Assembly (NCBI GenBank): GCA_902762305.1 | Contig: CACWNW010000002.1 | Coordinates: 124,001 to 188,000 of the forward strand | From: Fibrobacter succinogenes | Lineage (GTDB): Bacteria; Fibrobacterota; Fibrobacteria; Fibrobacterales; Fibrobacteraceae | Reading direction: 5' to 3' | DNA length: 64,000 nt | Notes under the pieces: model-generated | Databases searched by the model: none | The model's input: only the letters and a program-made list of their open reading frames with translations | What the model was told of the DNA's origin: nothing | Shown here: positions 8,872-17,049 of the stretch, piece by piece | Position numbering within the stretch: position 1 is the stretch's first letter | Layout of the letters: the number at the start of each line of letters is the position of its first letter | Made by a program: the position numbers and the translations under genes

Positions 8872-9329
8872 TACACACGCTCCTTGTACAAGTCGAGCCC
8901 GAGGAATTCACATTCACGCTTGCGCATGACCTTGCGGTCGGAAGCCTTGATGTGGTCGTAGCCCGACAAGTGCAAAAGCCCGTGGACGATCACGCGCTTG
9001 AGTTCGGCATAGAACGTATTGCCGTATTCGGGAGCCTGGCGTTTCACCTGGTCGCGGGCGATATAGATTTCGCCCAGGAAATCCTCTTCGTGCCATTCAT
9101 AAGAAAGCACGTCCGTCACCTTGTCGAGCCCGCGGTAATCGCGGTTCATCTCGCGCACGAAGCTGTCGGTGCAGAGGACAATGTTAACGTTCTTCTCCTT
9201 GCCTTCTTCGGCCAGGAGCTTGCGGGCCATGGACTCGAACTTCGCCTTCCACGGGAAAGCCTCGATGTCCCCCTCGCACAGGAAATCAATCGTATATTTT
9301 TTCTTTTTACTACTAGCAGGGTCTGCCAT
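8871..9329 (-). CDS. ybeY: Endoribonuclease YbeY (rRNA maturation factor)
   Basis: The 152-residue product carries the UPF0054 metal-binding signature HGLLHLSGYDH, with His116, His120 and His126 as zinc ligands, and the usual TDVLS(Y/F) segment near residue 72. YbeY is a zinc-dependent endoribonuclease used in 16S rRNA 3' end maturation and ribosome quality control. It is the middle gene of a three-gene operon with TAATG overlaps on both sides. The N-terminal lysine run (SSKKKKYT) is a local feature. Confidence 0.95.
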   Translation of the reverse strand: MADPASSKKKKYTIDFLCEGDIEAFPWKAKFESMARKLLAEEGKEKNVNIVLCTDSFVREMNRDYRGLDKVTDVLSYEWHEEDFLGEIYIARDQVKRQAPEYGNTFYAELKRVIVHGLLHLSGYDHIKASDRKVMRKRECEFLGLDLYKERV

Positions 9330-9619
9330 TAAATATTATACCACTTCTTGAGGTTTTCAATAATGGCTTCGGCCTGGGCCTTGCCACTGATATTGAACTT
9401 GCTACGTGCCTTGAACGCACCGCCGGCCTTCTGGTAACGGCGCAGGTAGACCTTCGGTTCCCCGAATTCACCCGTCTTGGCGTTCTTTTCTTGGCAAAGG
9501 AACATCATGGTCTGCCAGGCACCCTTGGTAAGGACAGCCTTGTCCAGTTCCTTGATAACCTGTTCACCCGTTTCGGTGTCGGTCATTTCGACGGTAGGTT
9601 CTTCTGCTTCCATGCTCAT
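9329..9619 (-). CDS. Small conserved-looking protein of unknown function, first gene of the ybeY operon
   Basis: The 96-residue protein has an acidic N-terminus (about residues 1-25) and a basic C-terminal half containing KVYLRRYQKAGGAF and KFNISGKAQAEAII. An AGAGG ribosome site precedes the ATG, and its stop overlaps the ybeY start. The alternation of short strands and the final helix faintly recall PC4-like single-strand nucleic-acid-binding proteins, but this is only a structural impression. Being coupled to ybeY it may have a role with RNA, which is inference. Confidence 0.65.
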   Translation of the reverse strand: MSMEAEEPTVEMTDTETGEQVIKELDKAVLTKGAWQTMMFLCQEKNAKTGEFGEPKVYLRRYQKAGGAFKARSKFNISGKAQAEAIIENLKKWYNI

Positions 9620-9734
9620 ATTGGACCTCTTTTAAATAGCACAATTTTCTTATACCAAAGATACAATTATTGCACGGGTTTTCACCACAAAAGAATATAT
9701 TTGTAATGTGTTTACAACTCGCAAACGAGGATTT

Positions 9735-11648
9735 ATGTCATTTTCTGCGAAAATCAAGGCAACGGCAGCCCTTTTCGTGGCAGCAGGAACGTGCGCCATG
9801 GCTGCAACAAGCCCCTCTGGCAAGGTCATCGACAGGCTCGGCGACGCGAAGTTCCAAAAATCGACCAACATCGGAGAATGGAACGATGCCAACGTGGGTA
9901 TCCGCATCAAGGAAAAAGACCAGATCCGTACCGGCATAGAATCATGGGTCGTGATGGCCCTCCCCGACGGCAGTACCATCACCGTCCAGGAAATCTCGCA
10001 CGTCGAGTTCACCACGCTCCAAACCGAAAAGGAAGCTCAGACCGTCCTCACCGACGTGAAGACCGGAAAGGTCAAGTTCAACGCGCAGAAGCAGCGTTCC
10101 GGAGGGAGCTTCAAGTTCAAGACAACTACGGCTATAGCCGCCATCCGCGGTACAAGCGGCATATTCGGCCAGACCCCGAAGGCCACATTCATGGCGCTTG
10201 CAAACGGCAACGCCCTGCTCCAGACACCCAAGGGACTGGAATGCGAAGTAAACGGCGGCCAGACCGTGTACATCAGGCCCGATTCGAAGACATGCAATAC
10301 CGTAAACGCGAAATCCTCGGGCAGCGACGAGTTCCAGAAAATCCTCGAACAGCTGATCGAGGACCCGAACAAATCCGATGAACAGGTCATCAAGGAAGCC
10401 CAGCAGGCCGACAGCAAAATTCAGGACGAAATCGAGAAGTACAAGGACAAGCTCAAGTGCGTCTTCGATTCCCTCAAGGACACCATCACGGCGAATTACG
10501 TGACCATCAAGGGTTCCTGCAACAAAGGTGTCAGCCTGTCCCTGGCGGGCAAGACCTTCAAGGACGCAAGAAAATTCGAATATACGGCAGACTGGGAGCC
10601 GGGCGTGAGCGGCGCAAAGAAATTCCCCGCCACCTGCAGCATGGACATTCCGGCCGAATGCCCGAAAAAAGACAAGGCAAACAAGGCCTGCACGAAGAGC
10701 ATCTCGACGGACTGCGGGCTGCTGACTACATACTACGAGGCTAACGAAGCGCTCGGGGATTCCAACCTCATCGTGATTACGAACCCGGCGCCGGTAGATG
10801 TCTGCGAACCGGGAGCCGTGACCATCGAGGGTAAATTCGACCCGACCGACCCCGAAGGAACACTCTTTGTCAAGGTGGGAGACAACAAGTCGAAAAACCT
10901 CGTGCCCCTGAGCGCGAACGGGGAATTCGACCACACGGTCTCTATCAGCGATGTCCACCACAACTGGAACGCGAAGGATGTGATCGTGGAATACCAGGGC
11001 AAGAACGGGAAACAGACCAAGAAGGTCGCCCTGAACATCAACAAGACCTGCCCGCAGGTAAACCAGCTCCCCCCGACGCTATCCCTCATCCATTCCGATT
11101 CCCTCAAGTGCGAGGCTTTGTTCTCGCTTTTGGACGCGAACGACGACCTAATCCACATTTCGACCGAAGTCGACGATGTGACCACGAAGGAACATTCGTT
11201 TACACAAGACGCCTCCTTCAAAGTGAAGCTCAAGCCGGGTGTCCACAACTACGCCCTCCTAGCCAAAGACCAGGCCGGCAACAGCAGCACCCTAAAGAAA
11301 ACCCTCGGGTGCTACCCCAAGAACAAGCCGACCATCACCATATCGGGCGGGAACCACGAATCCCTGCGTGTGCCTCCACCTCCCCCGAAAGCACAATCGA
11401 TTTTCTTATACAAGACCCTGCGCTTCAAGATTTCGAATGTCGTGCAACAGGACCCCATCCACATCGAGCATATCCGGGTTTCCCTGGAAGACGCCACGCT
11501 TCTTGATATCCGCAACAGCCAAATTACGGAACTGGACTACAGCATCCCGCTAGAACTTCCATACGGAAAGAGCTCCAGGGTTAAGATCTTCGTCGAAATG
11601 AAGAATGGCAGGAAGGCGACCGCAATCAAGACTTACGAGATCCCGTAA
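9735..11648 (+). CDS. Exported FecR-domain protein
   Basis: The start at 9735 is chosen over an in-frame ATG at 9708 because GAGG lies just upstream and a signal peptide (MSFSAKIKATAALFVAAGTCAMA) begins there. The product is 637 residues. A FecR domain spans about residues 25-150, with QIRTG, LPDGS, GKVKF and the AIRGT motif that is typical of the family. The remainder holds an Asp/Glu/Lys-rich helical stretch, then repeated beta-rich segments of Ig-like character with paired cysteines, and a proline run (PPPPPK). It lacks a membrane helix like that of signalling FecR and looks fully exported. The stop overlaps the start of the next gene (TAATG), so the two are coupled. Confidence 0.82.
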   Translation: MSFSAKIKATAALFVAAGTCAMAATSPSGKVIDRLGDAKFQKSTNIGEWNDANVGIRIKEKDQIRTGIESWVVMALPDGSTITVQEISHVEFTTLQTEKEAQTVLTDVKTGKVKFNAQKQRSGGSFKFKTTTAIAAIRGTSGIFGQTPKATFMALANGNALLQTPKGLECEVNGGQTVYIRPDSKTCNTVNAKSSGSDEFQKILEQLIEDPNKSDEQVIKEAQQADSKIQDEIEKYKDKLKCVFDSLKDTITANYVTIKGSCNKGVSLSLAGKTFKDARKFEYTADWEPGVSGAKKFPATCSMDIPAECPKKDKANKACTKSISTDCGLLTTYYEANEALGDSNLIVITNPAPVDVCEPGAVTIEGKFDPTDPEGTLFVKVGDNKSKNLVPLSANGEFDHTVSISDVHHNWNAKDVIVEYQGKNGKQTKKVALNINKTCPQVNQLPPTLSLIHSDSLKCEALFSLLDANDDLIHISTEVDDVTTKEHSFTQDASFKVKLKPGVHNYALLAKDQAGNSSTLKKTLGCYPKNKPTITISGGNHESLRVPPPPPKAQSIFLYKTLRFKISNVVQQDPIHIEHIRVSLEDATLLDIRNSQITELDYSIPLELPYGKSSRVKIFVEMKNGRKATAIKTYEIP

Positions 11649-14600
11649 TGAAATACCCCTACAAGACCCTACTTTCGACCATCGCCATCGGTGCCACCAT
11701 GGCATTTGCACAGGCCGAGGCAACGGATTCCTCAATCGCAGACCTTGTCTCCGACTCGACTCCACCGCCGCAGGCACTTCACGAAGGCACCGAAATCGCG
11801 GGCGAAATCCACGGGTTCCTCAAGCAGGACAAGTCCCCCTACCTCGTTACCGGCGACCTCACCGTCGCCCCGAATACAAGCCTCATCGTCGAGCCAGGTG
11901 TCGTCCTTTACTTTAGGCCCGGAACCGGTTTCCAAGTGAACAACGGCCAGCTAATCGTCGCCGGATCCAGAACAGCGCCGGTCCAGTTCCTTTCTGCAAG
12001 CGACAACCCCAATGCCGGGGACTGGAAGGGAATCACCATTACGGGCGAAGAAACCGCAGAAATCAAGAACGTGCAAATCAGCGGTGCGGACGCAGGCATT
12101 GCGGTCGAGAACGGCTCGGTGAACCTTCAGGGCGCCTCCGTCGAGAATTCCGTACGCGGCTTCTACGCACGCAACGCAAGCGTCACCGTCAGCGACTCCA
12201 AATTCAAAGTGAACCAGGTGGCGTTCCACCTTTCCAACTATGCCAACGGCACACTCGAGCGATGCACCTTCGAAAACAACAAGGTTGCCGTCGTCAATTC
12301 CGAACTTGCAGAAACGAAGATTCTGACCAGCCGGATAACCAACAACGAAACGGGCATGCTGAACATGGGCAACACGCTCGTATCCCTGAGCAAATCGAAG
12401 ATTTCCCTGAACGATATAGGCATCCTTTCGGCCGAAATCCTCCCTCCCGAAATCATCGAATCGGCCAAGGGAAACAAGGACAACATAAACAGCGAGGCCG
12501 AAGCGGCATTGGCGACATTGCCCCCTGCGCCCGAAATTCCAGGAATCGAAGTCCGTCCGTACAACGCATCGGATAAAATCGCCGACATTTCCGAACAGCG
12601 CCAGAACGCGCTCACAAACGACAAACCGACAAAGGCCCGCTGGAGCATCGTCGGCAACGCGATGATCGGAGCCACATACCACATCGTAAGCACTAGCAAA
12701 AACGATACCGACAAAGACGACATCGTCGATGCCGATACTATAGCCCCGGGCAAGAGCTACAAGAACAGTTTCCAGGTTCCGGGACTCGCCGGAGCGGCCA
12801 GTGCCTACCTACTGATGCAGTCAACCGACGGAAGGTCTATCGAATTCACCACCGACCTGAGCGCCGACGCATGGAACCACTTCTCCCCCAACCCGGTAAC
12901 CCTGAGCTACAAGGACAATTTCAACAAGGTAACGCTCGGCGATTTTTTGCAGGCGGGCGGAGAGACCTACATGGCGGGCATCCCGGTCTTCGGTGCGGAA
13001 TACACGGTATCGTTCCTCAGGAACAACGCGAACCAGCCGCTATTCGAACTCAACGGATTCTTCGGCGAAACACGGCGCAGCCTCGTAGAAGGCGCACGCC
13101 ACCCCTTCATCTACAACGAATATATTGACGACGGCGAATTGCAGGCCCAGCGCATCGCCTATGGCGGGTACATCAAGTGGGCACCATTGCGCCGCTTCGA
13201 CATAAAGGCCGGTGTAATCTACGCGAACGACGAACTCGAAGACCCGATACTGCGCGACGGTGCCAGCACTTCGTGGACGACGAGCGACCCGATGCAGGAA
13301 TCCGTCACGTTCTATGCCGACGGAAACTGGCTGTTCTTCCCGGGAAATATCGAACTCAACACGCAAATAGCCATAGGCCGAGCCGACACCACCGACGTTA
13401 TCCGCCAGAGGGCAATCAACAAAGTGTTCTCCAATGCAGGGATAACTTCCTCTTCGTTCAACCTGTTGCGCCAGCTGATGCAGAACCAGTCCAAGATAAA
13501 CAGCCTATCCGATGCGGAACTCTATTCCATATTTGGCGACAACACGACGCTCAACAGGGTCCAAATGCGCGATTCACTGCGCACGCTTATAAGCGAAGCC
13601 AAATCCGTACAGAAGCAAGAAGAAGAGAACCGCGACGATGAACGGGTTCTCGGACTCAACTGGGGCAGCCAGAACTTCGCCGTCGGCGCATCGCTCAACT
13701 GGAGTTTCAACAAGACAAGCATAGACGGCCACATCAAATACGTAGGCGAAGACTTCTACAGCGCAGGCTCGCCGAACCAGCTTTCGGACACACGCGAACT
13801 CGGGGTACACCTGGAACAACAGAACATTTTAAAGTTCTGGAATCTCGGAATCAGCTATCAAGTCAACGTAGAGAATGCGGCAAAAGGCAACAAGAAGAAC
13901 ATCTTCGGCCTAAAAGAAGGTTCCGAGTGGGGCCTGTTCGACAACGTGAGCGATTCCTGGCTAGACAAGCACGAACTCGACTACGACCGTACAAAGTACA
14001 TCCAGAACGCGAGAATCGACAACACCTTCAAGATAAACAAGAACGTAAGCGCGAACTTCTCGTACAATCTGGAATACAAGACTCAGCACCGTCCATTCCA
14101 GTTGCAGAGCAACTACGCCCTAGACGACGGCATCTACAAAGACGGCTGGTTCAGCGCCCGCAACGGCCGCGACTCGATATTGATTGTCAACGGAGGCGAT
14201 TCCTCCTATGTCGACAGCGCAAGATGGATCAGGTACATGGGACTCGCGGAAGAACCCTATCTCGCCTCGTGCTTCCAGGAAAGGCTTCTCAAGCACACTT
14301 GGAACATCGGAGCGACTCTCCGGGCAAGGAAATCCGTCATCAAGGCCAACGGCATATTGGCCCTGCGCACCGACGAATCTATATTCCACAAGGACAAGCC
14401 TATCAAAGGCATGAACCTTTCGGACACCAACTGGAGCAAACTCGGGTATTACTTCGGAGGCTCAAACTACTTCGAGCAGGCCTACCCCATCTCCGTAACA
14501 ACGACGCTCCCGATTCTGCAGAACCGCTTCGGCATCACGCCGCGCTACAAGAGCTACAACCGCGATGACATGAGCGAACTCGAGTTCACTGTCGAAGACG

Positions 14601-14866
14601 AAATCGAAATCCCGTTCATGAGCCGGTTCCTGATACTAGACATCAGTTCTTCGTTCCGCTACATGAATACGGGCTGGAAGGAAGCTGGCGAGGACATCAA
14701 GGAAACCGAGATGGACATACTCAGTAACGTGAATGTGCGCGTGAACCACAACAAGAAGTTCTACACGGAATGGTTCGTGGGATCGGCGGTCTATTTCCGG
14801 CCCGACAACAAGAGCAACGAATACAGCGACATCTACATGGGCGTGAACGCACACTACGTATTCTGA
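11648..14866 (+). CDS. Large beta-helix plus outer-membrane-barrel-like protein
   Basis: The 1072-residue product has a signal peptide (about residues 1-21), then a right-handed parallel beta-helix region (about 50-250: repeated short strands with aligned Asn and small residues, such as VAPNTSLIVEPGVVL and NVQISGADAGIAVENG). From about residue 330 it becomes rich in alternating aromatic strands and ends in YVF, as outer-membrane barrels do. A coil-like insertion near 610-675 separates parts of the barrel. The likely role is surface display or adhesion with the FecR partner; this is inference. No enzyme active site was recognised. It is coupled to the FecR gene by a TAATG overlap. Confidence 0.78.
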   Translation: MKYPYKTLLSTIAIGATMAFAQAEATDSSIADLVSDSTPPPQALHEGTEIAGEIHGFLKQDKSPYLVTGDLTVAPNTSLIVEPGVVLYFRPGTGFQVNNGQLIVAGSRTAPVQFLSASDNPNAGDWKGITITGEETAEIKNVQISGADAGIAVENGSVNLQGASVENSVRGFYARNASVTVSDSKFKVNQVAFHLSNYANGTLERCTFENNKVAVVNSELAETKILTSRITNNETGMLNMGNTLVSLSKSKISLNDIGILSAEILPPEIIESAKGNKDNINSEAEAALATLPPAPEIPGIEVRPYNASDKIADISEQRQNALTNDKPTKARWSIVGNAMIGATYHIVSTSKNDTDKDDIVDADTIAPGKSYKNSFQVPGLAGAASAYLLMQSTDGRSIEFTTDLSADAWNHFSPNPVTLSYKDNFNKVTLGDFLQAGGETYMAGIPVFGAEYTVSFLRNNANQPLFELNGFFGETRRSLVEGARHPFIYNEYIDDGELQAQRIAYGGYIKWAPLRRFDIKAGVIYANDELEDPILRDGASTSWTTSDPMQESVTFYADGNWLFFPGNIELNTQIAIGRADTTDVIRQRAINKVFSNAGITSSSFNLLRQLMQNQSKINSLSDAELYSIFGDNTTLNRVQMRDSLRTLISEAKSVQKQEEENRDDERVLGLNWGSQNFAVGASLNWSFNKTSIDGHIKYVGEDFYSAGSPNQLSDTRELGVHLEQQNILKFWNLGISYQVNVENAAKGNKKNIFGLKEGSEWGLFDNVSDSWLDKHELDYDRTKYIQNARIDNTFKINKNVSANFSYNLEYKTQHRPFQLQSNYALDDGIYKDGWFSARNGRDSILIVNGGDSSYVDSARWIRYMGLAEEPYLASCFQERLLKHTWNIGATLRARKSVIKANGILALRTDESIFHKDKPIKGMNLSDTNWSKLGYYFGGSNYFEQAYPISVTTTLPILQNRFGITPRYKSYNRDDMSELEFTVEDEIEIPFMSRFLILDISSSFRYMNTGWKEAGEDIKETEMDILSNVNVRVNHNKKFYTEWFVGSAVYFRPDNKSNEYSDIYMGVNAHYVF

Positions 14867-14927
14867 CGAGACCGTTCGCGCCTAGCCCAGGTTTTAAATT
14901 GCTCCGGCAAGCGCTCACTCTCACTCC

Positions 14928-14952
14928 AAAGGCCCGTTAATACGGGCCTTTT
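14928..14952 (+). terminator. Terminator-like hairpin after the beta-helix/barrel gene
   Basis: AAAGGCCCG (14928-14936) pairs perfectly with CGGGCCTTT (14943-14951) around a six-base loop. The T run on the plus strand is short (TTTT), so termination may be partial. Confidence 0.65.
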
Positions 14953-15010
14953 CCGTTCACGGGGTACTGCTAATTTCGAAATCACTTACCAGTTTTTTAT
15001 TTTTACACTG

Positions 15011-16624
15011 ATGTTCACGTACCGCTACAGAGAATTGCCAGTCGCCCTCGAAAAGAAGGGCGAAGTCCGCAACGCCTTGGCGCGAGAACTGCGCCTGAAT
15101 CCCGAAGAGATTTTCAACCTGGAGGTGGAGCGGTTTGCGCTGGACAGTCGTCGCAAGGGAGCGCCGCACTGGAGCTACAACGTTATCTTTGACGTGGAAC
15201 ACCCGTTTCGCGCTTCGGGCAATGCGGCCCGCGGACTAATCGAGGCGACACGGGAGCGTGAAACTCTCGAGAGCGACCCGCTTGCAGGTAGCGTACCGAT
15301 GGCAAGCCATGTGGATATTGTCGGGGCGGGCCCCGCAGGGCTGTGGGCAGCCCTCCACCTGCTGCGTCGCGGATTTACCGTCGATTTGTACGAGCAGGGC
15401 AAACCCGTAGAAGAGCGGTTCCGCGACATCCGCAGGTTCTTCGCCGACCGAATCTTCAACGAGCATTCCAACGTACTGTTCGGCGAAGGCGGGGCCGGCG
15501 CATTCAGTGACGGCAAGCTCAATACCCGCAGCCGCAATATATTCTCGGAAACGGTCCTGCGCGACATGGTAGATTTCGGCGTGGACTCGCACGTGGTAAC
15601 GTTCGCGAAACCGCATATCGGCACCGACAGGCTCGTTCTGATGCTGCGCCAGATCCGCGCGGAGATTGCACGGCTCGGCGGGAAGATTCATTTCAATACT
15701 GCGCTCGAAGATGTGGAAATCAAGGATGGCCGGATTTGCGCGATTAAGCTGCGTGACGTTTCTAGCGTGTCGCAGGCATTAAACAGCGCCACCCGCTGGC
15801 AAAAATGCGAGGCCCTGGTGCTTGCCACGGGGCATTCCGCCCGCGGGATATACGAACTTCTCGCGGCCCGCGGGGTTACGCTCGAAAGCAAGGCCTTTGC
15901 GATGGGTGTGCGCGTAGAACACCCGCAGACCCTTATCAACCTCAAGCAACTCGGGAAAGGCGTAGACACGCGCCTCACGGGAGCCGCGGAATACTTCCTC
16001 GCCACCCCGACACTAAACAAGACGAGCAGCGCCTACAGTTTTTGCATGTGCCCGGGTGGCGTCCTGGTGCCCTGCGCATCGGAACCGGGAACGCTCGCCA
16101 CCAACGGCATGAGCTATAGCCGCCGCAACGGGCACACCGCGAACGGCGCGATTGTCGTACCCGTAGAGGCGAGCGAAACTACCTTCGGCGGGCTCGATTT
16201 CCAGCGCAAGACGGAACGCGATGCCTTCGAGGTCGGCGGCAAGGCCTACGCGGCCCCTGCCCAGACCATCAAATCATTTCTCGCCCACCACGCCGACAAG
16301 AATTTGCCCAAAAGCACTTACCCGTGCGGGCTTGTCGCCTGCAACATGTGGGACTGGCTCGACAAGAAAATCTGCAAATCGCTTGCCGAAGGTTTCCAGA
16401 ATTTCGACCGCAAGATTCCGGGATTTATCGAGCAGGGCCTGATTGTCGCACCCGAGACGCGCACGAGTTCCCCGGTACGCATCACGCGCAACAACGATAC
16501 GCTCGAAAGCGTCAACACGCAGGGGCTATTTGTGCTCGGCGAAGGCGCGGGATATTCCGGCGGAATCGTCACAAGTGCCGCAGACGGCGTAAGGCTTGCC
16601 GTGCGCGCCAAAATAAGCAAATAA
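15011..16624 (+). CDS. FAD-dependent oxidoreductase of the COG2509 type
   Basis: The 537-residue protein begins with a small N-terminal domain (about residues 1-85) found in this group and then shows a dinucleotide-binding motif VDIVGAGPAGLWAALHL near residue 99 followed by DLYEQG. A second conserved block, GEGGAGAFSDGKLNTR, follows near 160, and the C-terminal FAD motif is LGEGAGYSGGI near 515. These are the features of a widespread family annotated as FAD-dependent or NAD-utilising dehydrogenases whose substrate is not established. It stands alone, with a convergent gene downstream. Confidence 0.85.
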   Translation: MFTYRYRELPVALEKKGEVRNALARELRLNPEEIFNLEVERFALDSRRKGAPHWSYNVIFDVEHPFRASGNAARGLIEATRERETLESDPLAGSVPMASHVDIVGAGPAGLWAALHLLRRGFTVDLYEQGKPVEERFRDIRRFFADRIFNEHSNVLFGEGGAGAFSDGKLNTRSRNIFSETVLRDMVDFGVDSHVVTFAKPHIGTDRLVLMLRQIRAEIARLGGKIHFNTALEDVEIKDGRICAIKLRDVSSVSQALNSATRWQKCEALVLATGHSARGIYELLAARGVTLESKAFAMGVRVEHPQTLINLKQLGKGVDTRLTGAAEYFLATPTLNKTSSAYSFCMCPGGVLVPCASEPGTLATNGMSYSRRNGHTANGAIVVPVEASETTFGGLDFQRKTERDAFEVGGKAYAAPAQTIKSFLAHHADKNLPKSTYPCGLVACNMWDWLDKKICKSLAEGFQNFDRKIPGFIEQGLIVAPETRTSSPVRITRNNDTLESVNTQGLFVLGEGAGYSGGIVTSAADGVRLAVRAKISK

Positions 16625-16683
16625 AAAATGTGCGCAAGCAAGATGCGCACAAATGCGATATCAAACAGAGTAGTACAGGCTAT

Positions 16684-16995
16684 TTACTTGAATTTTACGG
16701 CCGTACCGTAAGCGATAATCTCGGAAGCGCCCGCCATGACAGAGGATGTCATGAAGCGCATGTTCACGATTGCATCGGCGCCAAGGCGCGAAGCCTCGTC
16801 CACCATGCGCTGCGTCGCAATACTGCGGGCGTCGTTCAGCATTTCGGTATAGCCTGCAATTTCGCCGCCAACAAGAGTCTTGAGGCCGGCAAATACATCG
16901 CGCACGACGTTCTTGCTGAACACGACACTGCCCTTGACCATCTGAAGGGTCTGGATTTCCTTGCCCGTAATAAAATCGGTTGTCACAATCTGCAT
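16684..16995 (-). CDS. YbjQ/UPF0145-family protein
   Basis: The start at 16995 (MQIVTTDFI) is chosen because AAAGGAGGC lies just upstream; an in-frame ATG 21 bases earlier would begin before that ribosome site. The 103-residue product matches the YbjQ (DUF74) family through its GSVVFSKN(V) segment, ARSIATQRMVDEA and GADAIVNMRF. Members form pentamers and are sometimes labelled heavy-metal-binding, but the role is not settled. It lies between the convergent FAD enzyme and the ccs gene and is probably its own transcript. Confidence 0.88.
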   Translation of the reverse strand: MQIVTTDFITGKEIQTLQMVKGSVVFSKNVVRDVFAGLKTLVGGEIAGYTEMLNDARSIATQRMVDEASRLGADAIVNMRFMTSSVMAGASEIIAYGTAVKFK

Positions 16996-17049
16996 ATTAC
17001 ATGCCTCCTTTTTCATGAATATATATAAAATAACACGGAAAAGCGAGGG

